64,000 bases of DNA from Sphingobacterium olei (lineage in GTDB: Bacteria > Bacteroidota > Bacteroidia > Sphingobacteriales > Sphingobacteriaceae): the NCBI RefSeq assembly GCF_005048855.1, contig NZ_SUME01000013.1:1-64000 (forward strand). Reading direction: 5' to 3'. The notes under the pieces were generated by a model. The model had not been told where the DNA came from, searched no databases, and was given only the letters and a program-made list of their open reading frames with translations. The translations under genes were made by a program, and so were the position numbers. Each line of letters opens with the position of its first letter. The stretch's first letter is position 1. Positions 30,998-39,828 of the stretch are shown piece after piece.

Positions 30998-32491
30998 ATG
31001 GGCAAGAAAAAACAAAAAACTGAAGTCGACGTAGTTCTTATTGGTGGGGGTATAATGAGTGCTACATTAGGTACGCTTATTAATGAATTAAATCCTGCTG
31101 TCAATATTGAGATATTAGAGCGCTTAGATGTTGTTGCTGCGGAAAGTTCGGATGCATGGAATAATGCTGGAACAGGTCATTCTGCCCTATGTGAATTAAA
31201 TTATACACCTGAACAACCTGATGGTTCTGTGAAAATCGACAAGGCGATTACAATAGCAGAACAGTTTGAGGTGTCAAAACAATTCTGGTCTTACTTAGTT
31301 GAAAAAGGAGTAATTGCCAATCCAGAACAGTTTATCCGTCAGGTGCCTCATATGAGTGCTGTATTTGGAGAGAAAGATGTGAATTTCTTAAAAACACGCT
31401 ATCAAACGCTGACGAAGGAAAACCTGTTCAAGGGGATGGAATATACAGAGGAGAAGTCGCTTTTGGAGGAATGGATTCCACTGATGATGGAAGGCCGTGA
31501 TCCGAATGAACCTATCGCTGCAACAAAAATGGAGATTGGTACAGATGTTAACTTTGGGGTGCTTACCGAGGATTTGATAAATCACCTCGATAAAAAAGAT
31601 AATATTAAACTTTCCTTAAATCAGGAGGTAAAAGATATTGAACGTGAGGACGATGGACGTTGGGAAATAGAAGTTAAAGACTTAAAAACGGGCGAGAAAC
31701 GTGAGATTATAGCCAAATTTGTCTTTATCGGTGCAGGAGGCCATTCTCTATTGTTATTGGAAAAATCCGGTATCCCGGAAGCTAAAGGATATGGTGGTTT
31801 TCCGGTAGGTGGGCAATGGTTGCGCTGTACGAATGAAGAAATCATTAGCCAACACAACTCAAAAGTATATGGTAAAGCTTCAGTAGGTGCTCCTCCGATG
31901 TCGGTACCTCATCTAGATACCCGTTATATTGATGGAAAACAAGCGTTGTTGTTTGGACCATATGCGGGGTTTTCAACCAAATTCTTGAAAAAAGGGTCGT
32001 ATTTCGACCTACCTGCCTCCATTAAATTGTCGAATATTAAACCCATGCTTTCTGCGGGATTAGATAATTTGCCATTAACGAAGTATTTGATTACGGAAGT
32101 AATGAAGAAACCGAAAGATAAGTTGGATTCCCTGAAACAATTTATGCCGACGGCCAAATTGGAAGATTGGGCAATTGAAAAAGCAGGACAACGGGTGCAG
32201 GTAATCAAAAAAGACCCTAAGCATGGTGGAATATTGGAATTTGGTACGGAAGTGGTATCGAGCGCTGATGGTTCCATTGCTGCACTATTGGGTGCCTCGC
32301 CAGGTGCTTCGACTTCGGTAGCCATTATGATACAGCTATTGAAAAAATGTTTTCCGGAGCGGGCAAAATCAGATGAATATCGTAAGAAATTAAGGGAAAT
32401 GATCCCTTCATGGGGGAAGTCATTAAACGATGACCCACAGTTGTGTGCATACACAAGGGAAAAAACGCATACCGTATTAAAACTAAAATAA
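30998..32491 (+). CDS. mqo: Malate:quinone oxidoreductase
   Basis: The protein has 497 residues. The FAD-binding N-terminus VDVVLIGGGIMSATLGTLI, NNAGTGHSALCELNYTP, GGFPVGGQWLRC and the C-terminal PSWGKSLNDDP are hallmark Mqo segments, and the length is normal for the family. The enzyme is a peripheral membrane flavoprotein that oxidises malate to oxaloacetate and passes electrons to quinone, an alternative to NAD-dependent malate dehydrogenase. It is transcribed alone; the TPP riboswitch begins 17 bases after its stop. Confidence 0.95.
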   Translation: MGKKKQKTEVDVVLIGGGIMSATLGTLINELNPAVNIEILERLDVVAAESSDAWNNAGTGHSALCELNYTPEQPDGSVKIDKAITIAEQFEVSKQFWSYLVEKGVIANPEQFIRQVPHMSAVFGEKDVNFLKTRYQTLTKENLFKGMEYTEEKSLLEEWIPLMMEGRDPNEPIAATKMEIGTDVNFGVLTEDLINHLDKKDNIKLSLNQEVKDIEREDDGRWEIEVKDLKTGEKREIIAKFVFIGAGGHSLLLLEKSGIPEAKGYGGFPVGGQWLRCTNEEIISQHNSKVYGKASVGAPPMSVPHLDTRYIDGKQALLFGPYAGFSTKFLKKGSYFDLPASIKLSNIKPMLSAGLDNLPLTKYLITEVMKKPKDKLDSLKQFMPTAKLEDWAIEKAGQRVQVIKKDPKHGGILEFGTEVVSSADGSIAALLGASPGASTSVAIMIQLLKKCFPERAKSDEYRKKLREMIPSWGKSLNDDPQLCAYTREKTHTVLKLK

Positions 32492-32507
32492 GTTAGACAA
32501 ACTTATG

Positions 32508-32614
32508 GGGTGCTAAGAATAGAGATGACTCTATTAAAAGGCTGAGATTATACCCAATACCTGTAACAGGTAGGAACCTGATCCGGATAATGCCGGCGTA
32601 GGGATTAATTTCTA
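32508..32614 (+). ncRNA. TPP (THI-box) riboswitch
   Basis: The conserved elements are all present in order: GGGGTGCT (32517-32524), GGCTGAGATTATACCC (32540-32555), GAACCTGATCCGGATAATGC (32574-32593) and CGGCGTAGGGA (32594-32604), with a variable hairpin between them (ACCTGTAACAGGT). It lies upstream of the PnuT-like gene, so thiamine diphosphate should repress it. Confidence 0.97.
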
Positions 32615-32638
32615 AATCATGTCTTAAAGCAGTTCCGT

Positions 32639-32663
32639 AAGTGTAGTTATCCTTAACGCACTT
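32639..32663 (+). promoter_or_regulatory. Hairpin just before the pnuT-like start codon, likely expression platform
   Basis: AAGTG...GTTA (32639-32650) can pair with TAAC...CACTT (32653-32663), ending two bases before the ATG at 32666. There is no T-run, so control at translation initiation is more likely than termination. Confidence 0.45.
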
Positions 32664-32665
32664 CA

Positions 32666-33271
32666 ATGGAAATAATAATTGAACATATCGTTACCGCTTT
32701 CCAGCAAACTTCCTGGTTGGAAAGATTAGCTGTTATATTTGGAATCATTCAGGTACTGTTGTCCAAAAATAACAAAGTATCAAATTATTTTTTTGGAATA
32801 CTCTCCATTACATTGAGCATGTATGTCCTGTTTGGTGCAAAATTGTATGCCGAAATCGCGCTCAATATGTATTACTTAATCATGAGTATATATGGTTGGT
32901 GGTACTGGACGACTAACAAGGTGGCTAAAGACCGACCGATCAGCAGTTGCAGTAAAAAGGAATGGCAGGTAGTAGGCGCCATTGTGTTCGGTGGCTTTTT
33001 TCTTTTCTATTTTATTTTAAAAGGAGTTACAGATTCTGACGTACCCATGTGGGATGCATGGGTAACTTCTACTGCATGGGCGGGGATGTGGTTATTGGCA
33101 AAACGGAAAATTGAGAATTGGATATTGCTAAATATCAGTAATTTCTTTGCTGTTCCTCTTTTGATCCACAAGGATCTTTATCTTTTTGCCGCACTTACTT
33201 CATTTTTATTCATCGTAGCTATATTTGGCTTTCTAAAATGGAAAAAGATCATGCGCCTTCAACTTAATTAA
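32666..33271 (+). CDS. pnuT: PnuC-family transporter, probable thiamine transporter PnuT
   Basis: The protein has 201 residues. It is a polytopic membrane protein of the PnuC family (Trp-rich segments: SIYGWWYWTTNK, DAWVTSTAWAGMWLLAKRKIENW), about seven helices. PnuC itself carries nicotinamide riboside; family members under a TPP riboswitch in Bacteroidota are assigned as thiamine transporters (PnuT), and that is the reason for the call. The riboswitch directly upstream supports repression by TPP. Six bases separate it from the flavoprotein gene. Confidence 0.85.
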   Translation: MEIIIEHIVTAFQQTSWLERLAVIFGIIQVLLSKNNKVSNYFFGILSITLSMYVLFGAKLYAEIALNMYYLIMSIYGWWYWTTNKVAKDRPISSCSKKEWQVVGAIVFGGFFLFYFILKGVTDSDVPMWDAWVTSTAWAGMWLLAKRKIENWILLNISNFFAVPLLIHKDLYLFAALTSFLFIVAIFGFLKWKKIMRLQLN

Positions 33272-33277
33272 TTTGCT

Positions 33278-34357
33278 ATGATATCCCCTAAAAACAAGGC
33301 GCTGATACAAGATTATCAAGCGCAATCTATACAACATAAAAGACTAGTCGCTGAGCAGTTGGAAATGATCTATGAGCAGAAATGGTTTAATATATGGGTA
33401 CCACGTAGTTATGGGGGATTAGAGCTGAGCATCATGGAAGGCTTTTCGTTGTTAGAGGAATTGGCTTACCTGGATGGCGGACTTGGATGGACGGTTACAC
33501 TGTGTTCCGGAGCGAATATGTTTGCCGGATACCTGCAACCGGACAGTGCCAAAGCGATATTTTCGCGGCGGAAGGTATGCTGGGGCGGTAGCGGAAGGGT
33601 AGGTGGAGTAGCTAATCTCGAGGATGGACTGTATGAAATAAGTGGACAATGGCAATATGCTACGGGTGCGCCGCATCTTACCCATTTTACGTTGAATTGT
33701 TTTATTCATGAAAATGGTGTACCACTGCTTGATGAAGATGGTAATCCTGTTGTGCGGTCGTTCTTTGTGGATCGGGATAATGTATTGATCCACTACGATT
33801 GGGATACCATGGGGCTGGAATGTACAGCTAGCCATAGCTTTTCTATCGATAAATTATCGGTTTCTCCATCAAACTCCTTTACCATCTCTCCCGAGCATCG
33901 TTTGTCCTCCAGCCCTTTATTTGCTTACCCTTTTTTGCCTTTTGCAGAGATTACATTATTGGCAAATTACACTGGGATGTACCGCAGGTTTTTGGATTTA
34001 GTAGAAAAGTACTTTTTTGAAAAATCAAAGAATGAGGCCTGGGCAGATAAGTATGCTAAGGACCGCTTTAAGCTCGTAGACCGTAAAAGAATATATTTAG
34101 AACAGGAAATACAGTTGATACGGGAACATTGCGTCGTATCCTGGGAAAATTTTAAGATCGGACAGACCTCAAATGATGCTATCTTTCAACAAATTCATTT
34201 ACAGGCACATGCTATCGTAAAGGAGATTAAAAGCAGTGTGTTAGAATTGTATCCAATGGTGGGGATTCATGGCGCGCAACGTAAAAATGAATTAAATATC
34301 GTGTTTCGAAATTTATTTACAGCCAGCCAACATAGTTTACTCAATATTGAAGATTAA
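33278..34357 (+). CDS. Acyl-CoA dehydrogenase superfamily flavoprotein
   Basis: The protein has 359 residues. It has the N-terminal helical domain (FNIWVPRSYGGLELSIMEGFSLLEELA), a middle beta domain (VCWGGSGRVGGVANLEDGLYEISGQW with QYATGAPHLTHF), and a C-terminal helical domain, as in acyl-CoA dehydrogenases and their HsaA-like monooxygenase relatives. The CoA-dehydrogenase catalytic Glu is not obvious. It follows the PnuT-like gene by 6 bases and is probably co-transcribed under the TPP riboswitch, which is unusual for this superfamily and may point to a role in thiamine salvage; that is speculative. Confidence 0.7.
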   Translation: MISPKNKALIQDYQAQSIQHKRLVAEQLEMIYEQKWFNIWVPRSYGGLELSIMEGFSLLEELAYLDGGLGWTVTLCSGANMFAGYLQPDSAKAIFSRRKVCWGGSGRVGGVANLEDGLYEISGQWQYATGAPHLTHFTLNCFIHENGVPLLDEDGNPVVRSFFVDRDNVLIHYDWDTMGLECTASHSFSIDKLSVSPSNSFTISPEHRLSSSPLFAYPFLPFAEITLLANYTGMYRRFLDLVEKYFFEKSKNEAWADKYAKDRFKLVDRKRIYLEQEIQLIREHCVVSWENFKIGQTSNDAIFQQIHLQAHAIVKEIKSSVLELYPMVGIHGAQRKNELNIVFRNLFTASQHSLLNIED

Positions 34358-34375
34358 CTTTTGCTAATCTTCAAT
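34346..34375. terminator. Bidirectional terminator formed by the ends of two convergent genes
   Basis: ATTGAAGATTA (34346-34356) and TAATCTTCAAT (34365-34375) form an 11-bp perfect stem around an 8-base loop. Each arm is the coding end of one gene, so both proteins finish in Ile-Glu-Asp. Confidence 0.7.
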
Positions 34376-35773
34376 AAGTTGTTGTAAGTCTTGGTTGTAA
34401 ACCAGGTTTTTCGCTAATTCGAAGAGATGTGCCTCAGACTCATAAAAATGCATCATATAACCGGCAGTGTTGACAAATACAATGAGATCCCCGATTTGAG
34501 GAAACGCGTTAAATTTGATCTTCCGTTTCAGGATAAATTCCTGTTCTAAGCAGTAAGCCCCAACTAAATACCCATAATATTCTTCCTCCTCACTGCCTTC
34601 TGTTGCCGGAAGGTGAATGGGATCCAGTAGGAAATCTGCACTTGAACTCCGTAATTGTGTACGGTTCATTTCCAATCCAATCAACAGTTCCCCATTGGTA
34701 TCCGGTTTTCGAAAAGCTACTTTTGCAACCGTAATACCGGCTTGATCGAGTGTACTGCGCCCGGGTTCTATTCGGAGCTCGATTTCACGATCGTGAATAA
34801 GTTCGTGAATAGGGATCCCGTCTCTATTTTTGTATATTAAAATTTCTTCCAGAAAACGAGCTTTGTTCACTTCATTGTAATACGGGTATACTGCGGGTTC
34901 TCCGTAAATACGGCCATCCAAAATAGTCATTCCCAGCGGATCCCGGTCGTACGTAATGGGGGTACGCTGATACAGCACAGATGATTTCAGTTCTGCTAAA
35001 AAGGAATCCCACTCTTGTCGGGAAGATAAGTAATTGATCAGATACCCGCCACCAATATCGATGATCTGCGTTTCAATACGTTGGGCACGCAGGAGGTCGC
35101 TTAACGCAATGCATTGCAACAACGCTTCTCCACGCTGCGGAATGGAGTAACCGTTCAAATGAAAATGAAGCCCTAGATAGTTGAATCGGGGGTATCTCGA
35201 AGGCAAAGTCTGGCTGATCAATTCCTTTGCCAGATCGATGTCAAATCCAAATCTGCTCGACATTTTATGACCTATAAAATCAAATCCACTTACTCGGACC
35301 AAGATCGGAGTTTGCGTATCGAGTTCTTCGCAGATCTCATGGATTAGATTGCATTCATCTATATTATCCACCGTAATGGGGATTTGGTTTTTAACGGCTA
35401 ACGCAATAAGCCTGTCGTTTTTAACGGCTGCCGTGAGCACGATATGATGAGGTGGAACACCTTCTTTTAAAGCCTGATCTAGTTCGCGAAAGCTTGCGGT
35501 ATCTACCCCGGCGCCTGTTTCTTTGGCGGATTTCACAAAGGAAATAGCTTTATTCGCCTTGCGTGCAAAAAATACCTGGTGTTTGAGTTCGTATTTTTTA
35601 AATACAGCTTTAAAGGCTGTTATATTTTCTTCAAAACTGCGCAGATGATGAATGTTAATAGGAGAGTGATGCTGTTCTATCGCCCCTTGTATTAATTGTT
35701 TATTGCGTATGATCTCATTTACCCATGATGCTATTATGGGCGTTAAAGGTGTGTGCTTATAGGCTGTGCTCAT
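34364..35773 (-). CDS. Y4yA-family PLP-dependent enzyme (group IV decarboxylase fold)
   Basis: The protein has 469 residues. It belongs to the alanine-racemase/ornithine-DAP decarboxylase fold: FFARKANKAISFV (PLP Lys near residue 87), GAGVDTASFRELDQAL, FHLNGYS, IDIGGGYL (phosphate-binding Gly loop) and RIEPGRSTLDQAG. As I recall, the name comes from the rhizobial Y4yA protein; SbnH of staphyloferrin biosynthesis is a fold relative that decarboxylates an amino-acid intermediate. It is the last gene of a tight operon (17-base overlap) with an FAD/NAD(P) protein and an SbnA-like synthase. Confidence 0.8.
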   Translation of the reverse strand: MSTAYKHTPLTPIIASWVNEIIRNKQLIQGAIEQHHSPINIHHLRSFEENITAFKAVFKKYELKHQVFFARKANKAISFVKSAKETGAGVDTASFRELDQALKEGVPPHHIVLTAAVKNDRLIALAVKNQIPITVDNIDECNLIHEICEELDTQTPILVRVSGFDFIGHKMSSRFGFDIDLAKELISQTLPSRYPRFNYLGLHFHLNGYSIPQRGEALLQCIALSDLLRAQRIETQIIDIGGGYLINYLSSRQEWDSFLAELKSSVLYQRTPITYDRDPLGMTILDGRIYGEPAVYPYYNEVNKARFLEEILIYKNRDGIPIHELIHDREIELRIEPGRSTLDQAGITVAKVAFRKPDTNGELLIGLEMNRTQLRSSSADFLLDPIHLPATEGSEEEEYYGYLVGAYCLEQEFILKRKIKFNAFPQIGDLIVFVNTAGYMMHFYESEAHLFELAKNLVYNQDLQQLIED

Positions 35774-37565
35774 ATTGTTTCTTGTACTTCGTGGTTACTA
35801 AACTGGCTGTCTTATGCGCCCAGATATTTCCGAAATTATATGATTTTCGGGAAAGGGTGTCATTATCAAGCACATTACCTTCGGTGGGAGTGCCATAGAC
35901 ATATAACATCGAATTTTCTTTTCCGATTAGCGTTCCATCGGAATGGATCGCTATTGATCCGGTGTGATACGAATCATTGATGAGCTCTCGCACCATTCCA
36001 CTTTTAAACAGATTGCCGTACAGATGGTTATTAGCAGCTGCTAAATTCGGTTTGGCAATCCGGCCGTCAATATGGTATTGAAATGTTTTCGTGTAGTAAT
36101 CATTGAAAAGTTCGAGACCATTGGAATTGAACCGGAATGCCGGCAGCTTACCGTACTTGGCTTGTATGTATCCCGCCTTCAGCAGTGCATGGATTTTTTT
36201 ACTGTTTTCGGCTGGGGGGCCAAAACTAAGCCTATTCATGTTGCTAGACCATTTTCTATCAAAATATTCGTGCGATTTTCCGTCCATTCCACAGAAGTTG
36301 TAAACTTTTGCCATTTGAAGCAGACATGCCCTGCAGGCGTGTACGGCAAGCATGAATGGGCTTGCCGAAATTCCTTTTGCAGCTTCCTCCTGCATATATT
36401 GTGTGATTTCCAGCATGTACTGATGGTAGTTCTCAAGCTGCGGACTATCAAGATCTTTGTTGGGAAAGAAAAGTTTGTCGATTACTTCCATTTCTGTTAG
36501 GCCATCATCCTCACGTGCCAGTCTGTTATAGGCATACTGAATTTCTTTCTGTAGGATCGGTGCAATATCTTTCTTAAAGGATATCTTATTTTCTCGGTTG
36601 CGCTGTCGTACGCTGTCTATATAATGGTCTGTGAAAAATATCAGTTCATATTTTTCCTCGGGCAGCATTCCACTCCGCGGTAGCATCATTAAATTATTGC
36701 GGGAATAAGGATAAAGTATCGGCTCTCTTCCTGATGGAATATAGATTAATTCATTATGCTGATATTCAAATCTGCCACCACGACCTTCGGTAAGGTGTAG
36801 GGCAACGTCTGTAAAAGTGAGTCCGTATCCCTGTATTGCGACGTCTGCTTGATCGGGTATAAGATCCAGTTGTCGGATAGGATAGGCGGAATTAAAGCAG
36901 GTCACATGGGCATGCTGCTGTGCGTTTTCCAAATAGGAATTGTGATAACTATTACCTGTAACTAGGAGGATGGACTCATATGCAAAAGGTAATCGTTGAT
37001 TGTCGGCATATAATGTATAGGTGGAGGTCGATTCTATGATATCTTCGACTTGCGTGCTAATGAGACGGATCGAAACATTTTTCGGAACAACCTGTACGAC
37101 ATGTTGTAAGCAATCCATTAAATAATAGCCAACCAATTCCCGGGACGCAAAATCTCTGGGATTGACTTCTGGGCATTGCTCATGTTTATTGTGCTTAATC
37201 CACTCTGTTAGATTTAAACGCTGCGTTACGATTTGAGGTGCTTGCTGTACTTCCCATGCATCGATATTACCGATCGCATAGTTGATGAGTAAGTAATCAG
37301 GTTGATCGGGACGATAGTTTTGTCCACATGCAAAAAAGGAATTGGTATTGAAAATATGAATCTCCAGATTTGTAGTGCTTTCGGCATCTTTTAATTGTGC
37401 CAAAAGTCTTTCTAAGGCGTAAAATCCTTTTGGGCCACCACCTACTATAGCGATACATTCTGTTGCAGGTGATGGTCTTAGATCCTTGATTTCAATGGTT
37501 TTATCCGATATGATTTTTTTGGATTTTAACCCGTGTTGTGTAATATGTTTGGATTGCCAAATCAT
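35757..37565 (-). CDS. FAD/NAD(P)-binding protein of the SbnA-Y4yA operon
   Basis: The predicted product has 602 residues with the start at 37565 (MIWQSKHITQH), whose ATG overlaps the upstream TGA. The N-terminus carries a Rossmann motif IAIVGGGPKGFYALERLLA (about 38-56), and the family resembles FAD-NAD(P)-binding proteins of the NAD_binding_9 type. VAIQGYGLTFTDVALHL, PILYPYSRNNL and GMDGKSHEYF follow. Such proteins are often N-hydroxylase or oxidoreductase relatives in specialised metabolism. In staphyloferrin B synthesis, a dehydrogenase (SbnB) releases the product of the SbnA reaction; this unrelated protein could play an analogous redox role, which is inference. Confidence 0.75.
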   Translation of the reverse strand: MIWQSKHITQHGLKSKKIISDKTIEIKDLRPSPATECIAIVGGGPKGFYALERLLAQLKDAESTTNLEIHIFNTNSFFACGQNYRPDQPDYLLINYAIGNIDAWEVQQAPQIVTQRLNLTEWIKHNKHEQCPEVNPRDFASRELVGYYLMDCLQHVVQVVPKNVSIRLISTQVEDIIESTSTYTLYADNQRLPFAYESILLVTGNSYHNSYLENAQQHAHVTCFNSAYPIRQLDLIPDQADVAIQGYGLTFTDVALHLTEGRGGRFEYQHNELIYIPSGREPILYPYSRNNLMMLPRSGMLPEEKYELIFFTDHYIDSVRQRNRENKISFKKDIAPILQKEIQYAYNRLAREDDGLTEMEVIDKLFFPNKDLDSPQLENYHQYMLEITQYMQEEAAKGISASPFMLAVHACRACLLQMAKVYNFCGMDGKSHEYFDRKWSSNMNRLSFGPPAENSKKIHALLKAGYIQAKYGKLPAFRFNSNGLELFNDYYTKTFQYHIDGRIAKPNLAAANNHLYGNLFKSGMVRELINDSYHTGSIAIHSDGTLIGKENSMLYVYGTPTEGNVLDNDTLSRKSYNFGNIWAHKTASLVTTKYKKQYEHSL

Positions 37566-38542
37566 ACATTTTTTATTTTTACGGTATTCGGAAAATGTCG
37601 ACTGATCCATTCCTTATTGTAGATAGTATCCAAATACCTTTCGCCTCTATCGGCGAATATCCCGACTACAGAAGCTTTTCGCTCAATTTTGTTTGCTATC
37701 TTTTCAATAGCGGAGATTACAGCTCCAGATGAACCTCCCGCTAAGATACTTTCTTTTTGCAGAAGCTCATGGCATCCCATAATACATTCCTCATCGTGGA
37801 CATGTATTACCTGCTCAATTAAATTCTGATCTAAAAACTCGGAATGTTGACTGGATCCCATGCCCGGAATACGGCGTAACTGCGGATCGTCGTCAAAAAT
37901 AACCGACCCAACAGCGTCGACTGCTATAACTCTGGTTTTTGCTTTCTGACGATGGAGTTCTTTGGCGAACCCCATTAGCGTGCCACAGGTACTAGTGGGA
38001 ATGAGTATATAGTCGGGAAAATAACCCAAGGATTGGTGAATTTCATTGACGGTATGTCGATGGGCTAGGGGGTTGTCGTGATTATGATATTGATTGGGGT
38101 TAAAGGAGTTTGGATACTTTGCTAATAATTCTTGGACTTTTTCTAATCGTGTCTTTAGATAACCTCCCTTACCGTCATGTTCGGTGACGGTGACGAATTC
38201 GGCGCCATATGTTTCCAATAGTTTGGCAGCTTGTGGATTAATATGCGGATCTACAACGAGTATTAATTTTAGACCATAGTATAGGCATATCTGCGCCAAG
38301 CCGATCCCCATGTTGCCTGAGGTAGACTCAATGATAATGGTATCGCTACTTATTTTCCCTTCTTGGAGTGCATGCGTAATAATTCGATAAGACGTTCTAT
38401 CTTTAATACTTCCTCCTGGGTTCTGCATTTCCATTTTACCATAGAACTCAAAACCGTATTCTGCAAATATGTTTTCCAAATGTACTAAAGGTGTATTTCC
38501 AATAAGGGATAGTATCCCTTCCATTGTCTGATTTTTGATCAT
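37562..38542 (-). CDS. SbnA-like PLP-dependent beta-replacement synthase (cysteine synthase family)
   Basis: The protein has 326 residues. It is a fold-type II PLP enzyme: GNTPLVHLENIF (about 15-26), NPGGSIKDRTSY with the PLP Lys (about 41-52), ESTSGNMGIGLAQ (about 73-85), and GGSSGAVISA near the C-terminus. The combination of NPGGSIKDR and STCGTLMG resembles SbnA (O-phosphoserine plus glutamate to an aminocarboxypropyl-glutamate) more than CysK/CysM. It starts a tight three-gene operon and overlaps the FAD gene by 4 bases. A plain cysteine synthase role is the alternative. Confidence 0.75.
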   Translation of the reverse strand: MIKNQTMEGILSLIGNTPLVHLENIFAEYGFEFYGKMEMQNPGGSIKDRTSYRIITHALQEGKISSDTIIIESTSGNMGIGLAQICLYYGLKLILVVDPHINPQAAKLLETYGAEFVTVTEHDGKGGYLKTRLEKVQELLAKYPNSFNPNQYHNHDNPLAHRHTVNEIHQSLGYFPDYILIPTSTCGTLMGFAKELHRQKAKTRVIAVDAVGSVIFDDDPQLRRIPGMGSSQHSEFLDQNLIEQVIHVHDEECIMGCHELLQKESILAGGSSGAVISAIEKIANKIERKASVVGIFADRGERYLDTIYNKEWISRHFPNTVKIKNV

Positions 38543-38700
38543 ATATAAAGTGCTATTGCTACTTTATAACAATTTGGAAGTAGGTTTTGTTTCGCGCATT
38601 TCAAAGGCTGAGACCGGAGTGATAAGTGCAAAAACGTCCAAATCATATAACAATGTACCATCCTTACAAATTCGGCAAATGTCGCCTTAGCGGTTTTAAC

Positions 38701-39696
38701 CTATTTCGTTAACAACGCACGAGCTGTAATATCAAAAGAATGCAGGCGCTTAGCATCGTCGAAGATATAATTTGTAGTGATGATCTCATCAACCTGATAA
38801 CGAGCTATAAAATCTCCTAATTCTGAGCGAATATCATTTTCGGTACCGATAAAAGTGCATGATACCATGCTCTGTACCGCTTGTTCGATTTCAGCTATTC
38901 CATCGTAAATGGGTTTTTCGGTAGGAGGGGATAAGGGTATGCGTCGATTGGTAAGAATACCTGCAAACATGTTGAATAAACTCGTGGAAAGGTATTTCGC
39001 TTCGTCATACGAATCTGCTGCGACAATATTTACACAGACCATAGTATACGGTTCGTTTAATTGTGCCGAAGGTTTAAAATTCTTTTGATATATTTCGGTC
39101 GCTTGGGATAACATTGCAGGAGCAAAATGGGCTGCAAATGCATAAGGAAGCCCCAGTTCTGCGGCAAGATAGGCGCTATCTGTACTCGACCCTAATATAT
39201 AGATGGGGATATTTTGTCCTTCACCGGGAAAGGCACGTACCTTGGCCTGGACATTGTTCTCATCAAAGTACTGTTGGAGTGCCAATACGTCATCTTTGAA
39301 GTAAAAGGAAGTGTTGAGATTATTCCGACGTAGGGCCATTGCCGTCACCTGATCTGTACCTGGGGCCCTACCTAGACCCAGATCTATACGATTAGGATAT
39401 ATACTTTCTAATGTGCCAAATTGTTCGGCAATAACCAATGGAGAATGATTAGGGAGCATAATTCCGCCTGAACCTACGCGGATCGTATTTGTCCTTCCGG
39501 CGATATGTCCTATTAATACAGCCGTAGCCGAACTTGCAATATGCTGCATGTTGTGATGTTCGGCAAACCAGATCCGGTGATAGCCTAATTTTTCGATATA
39601 TTGAGCGCCGATGACCGATCTTTCAATTGCTTCAGAGGTTGTTGATCCTTTGCTAATTGTAGCTAATTCTAATGCAGATAATTTAATGTGATCCAT
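38701..39696 (-). CDS. LLM-class flavin-dependent oxidoreductase
   Basis: The protein has 331 residues. It is a luciferase-like monooxygenase fold of the alkanal-monooxygenase-like subgroup: LGYHRIWFAEHHNMQHIASS (about 37-56), VGSGGIMLPNHSPLVIAEQF, DLGLGRAPGTDQVT and a late DEIITTNYIFD. These use FMNH2 and oxygen on unknown substrates. It is not connected to the LuxE-like gene, which is 9 kb away. It is monocistronic, followed by a GC-rich intergenic patch upstream of the gene (39720-39775). Confidence 0.9.
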   Translation of the reverse strand: MDHIKLSALELATISKGSTTSEAIERSVIGAQYIEKLGYHRIWFAEHHNMQHIASSATAVLIGHIAGRTNTIRVGSGGIMLPNHSPLVIAEQFGTLESIYPNRIDLGLGRAPGTDQVTAMALRRNNLNTSFYFKDDVLALQQYFDENNVQAKVRAFPGEGQNIPIYILGSSTDSAYLAAELGLPYAFAAHFAPAMLSQATEIYQKNFKPSAQLNEPYTMVCVNIVAADSYDEAKYLSTSLFNMFAGILTNRRIPLSPPTEKPIYDGIAEIEQAVQSMVSCTFIGTENDIRSELGDFIARYQVDEIITTNYIFDDAKRLHSFDITARALLTK

Positions 39697-39828
39697 ATGT
39701 TGTTGTTTCTTCGTGAACCCGCCGGCTCCATGGAGTGTGGGTAAGCTTGTTCTCGCCTACGACCGGCCGAATATTTCATAATTTAAAGATACAATGAATC
39801 AATATAGACTTTGTAATTTTACTGTCTT

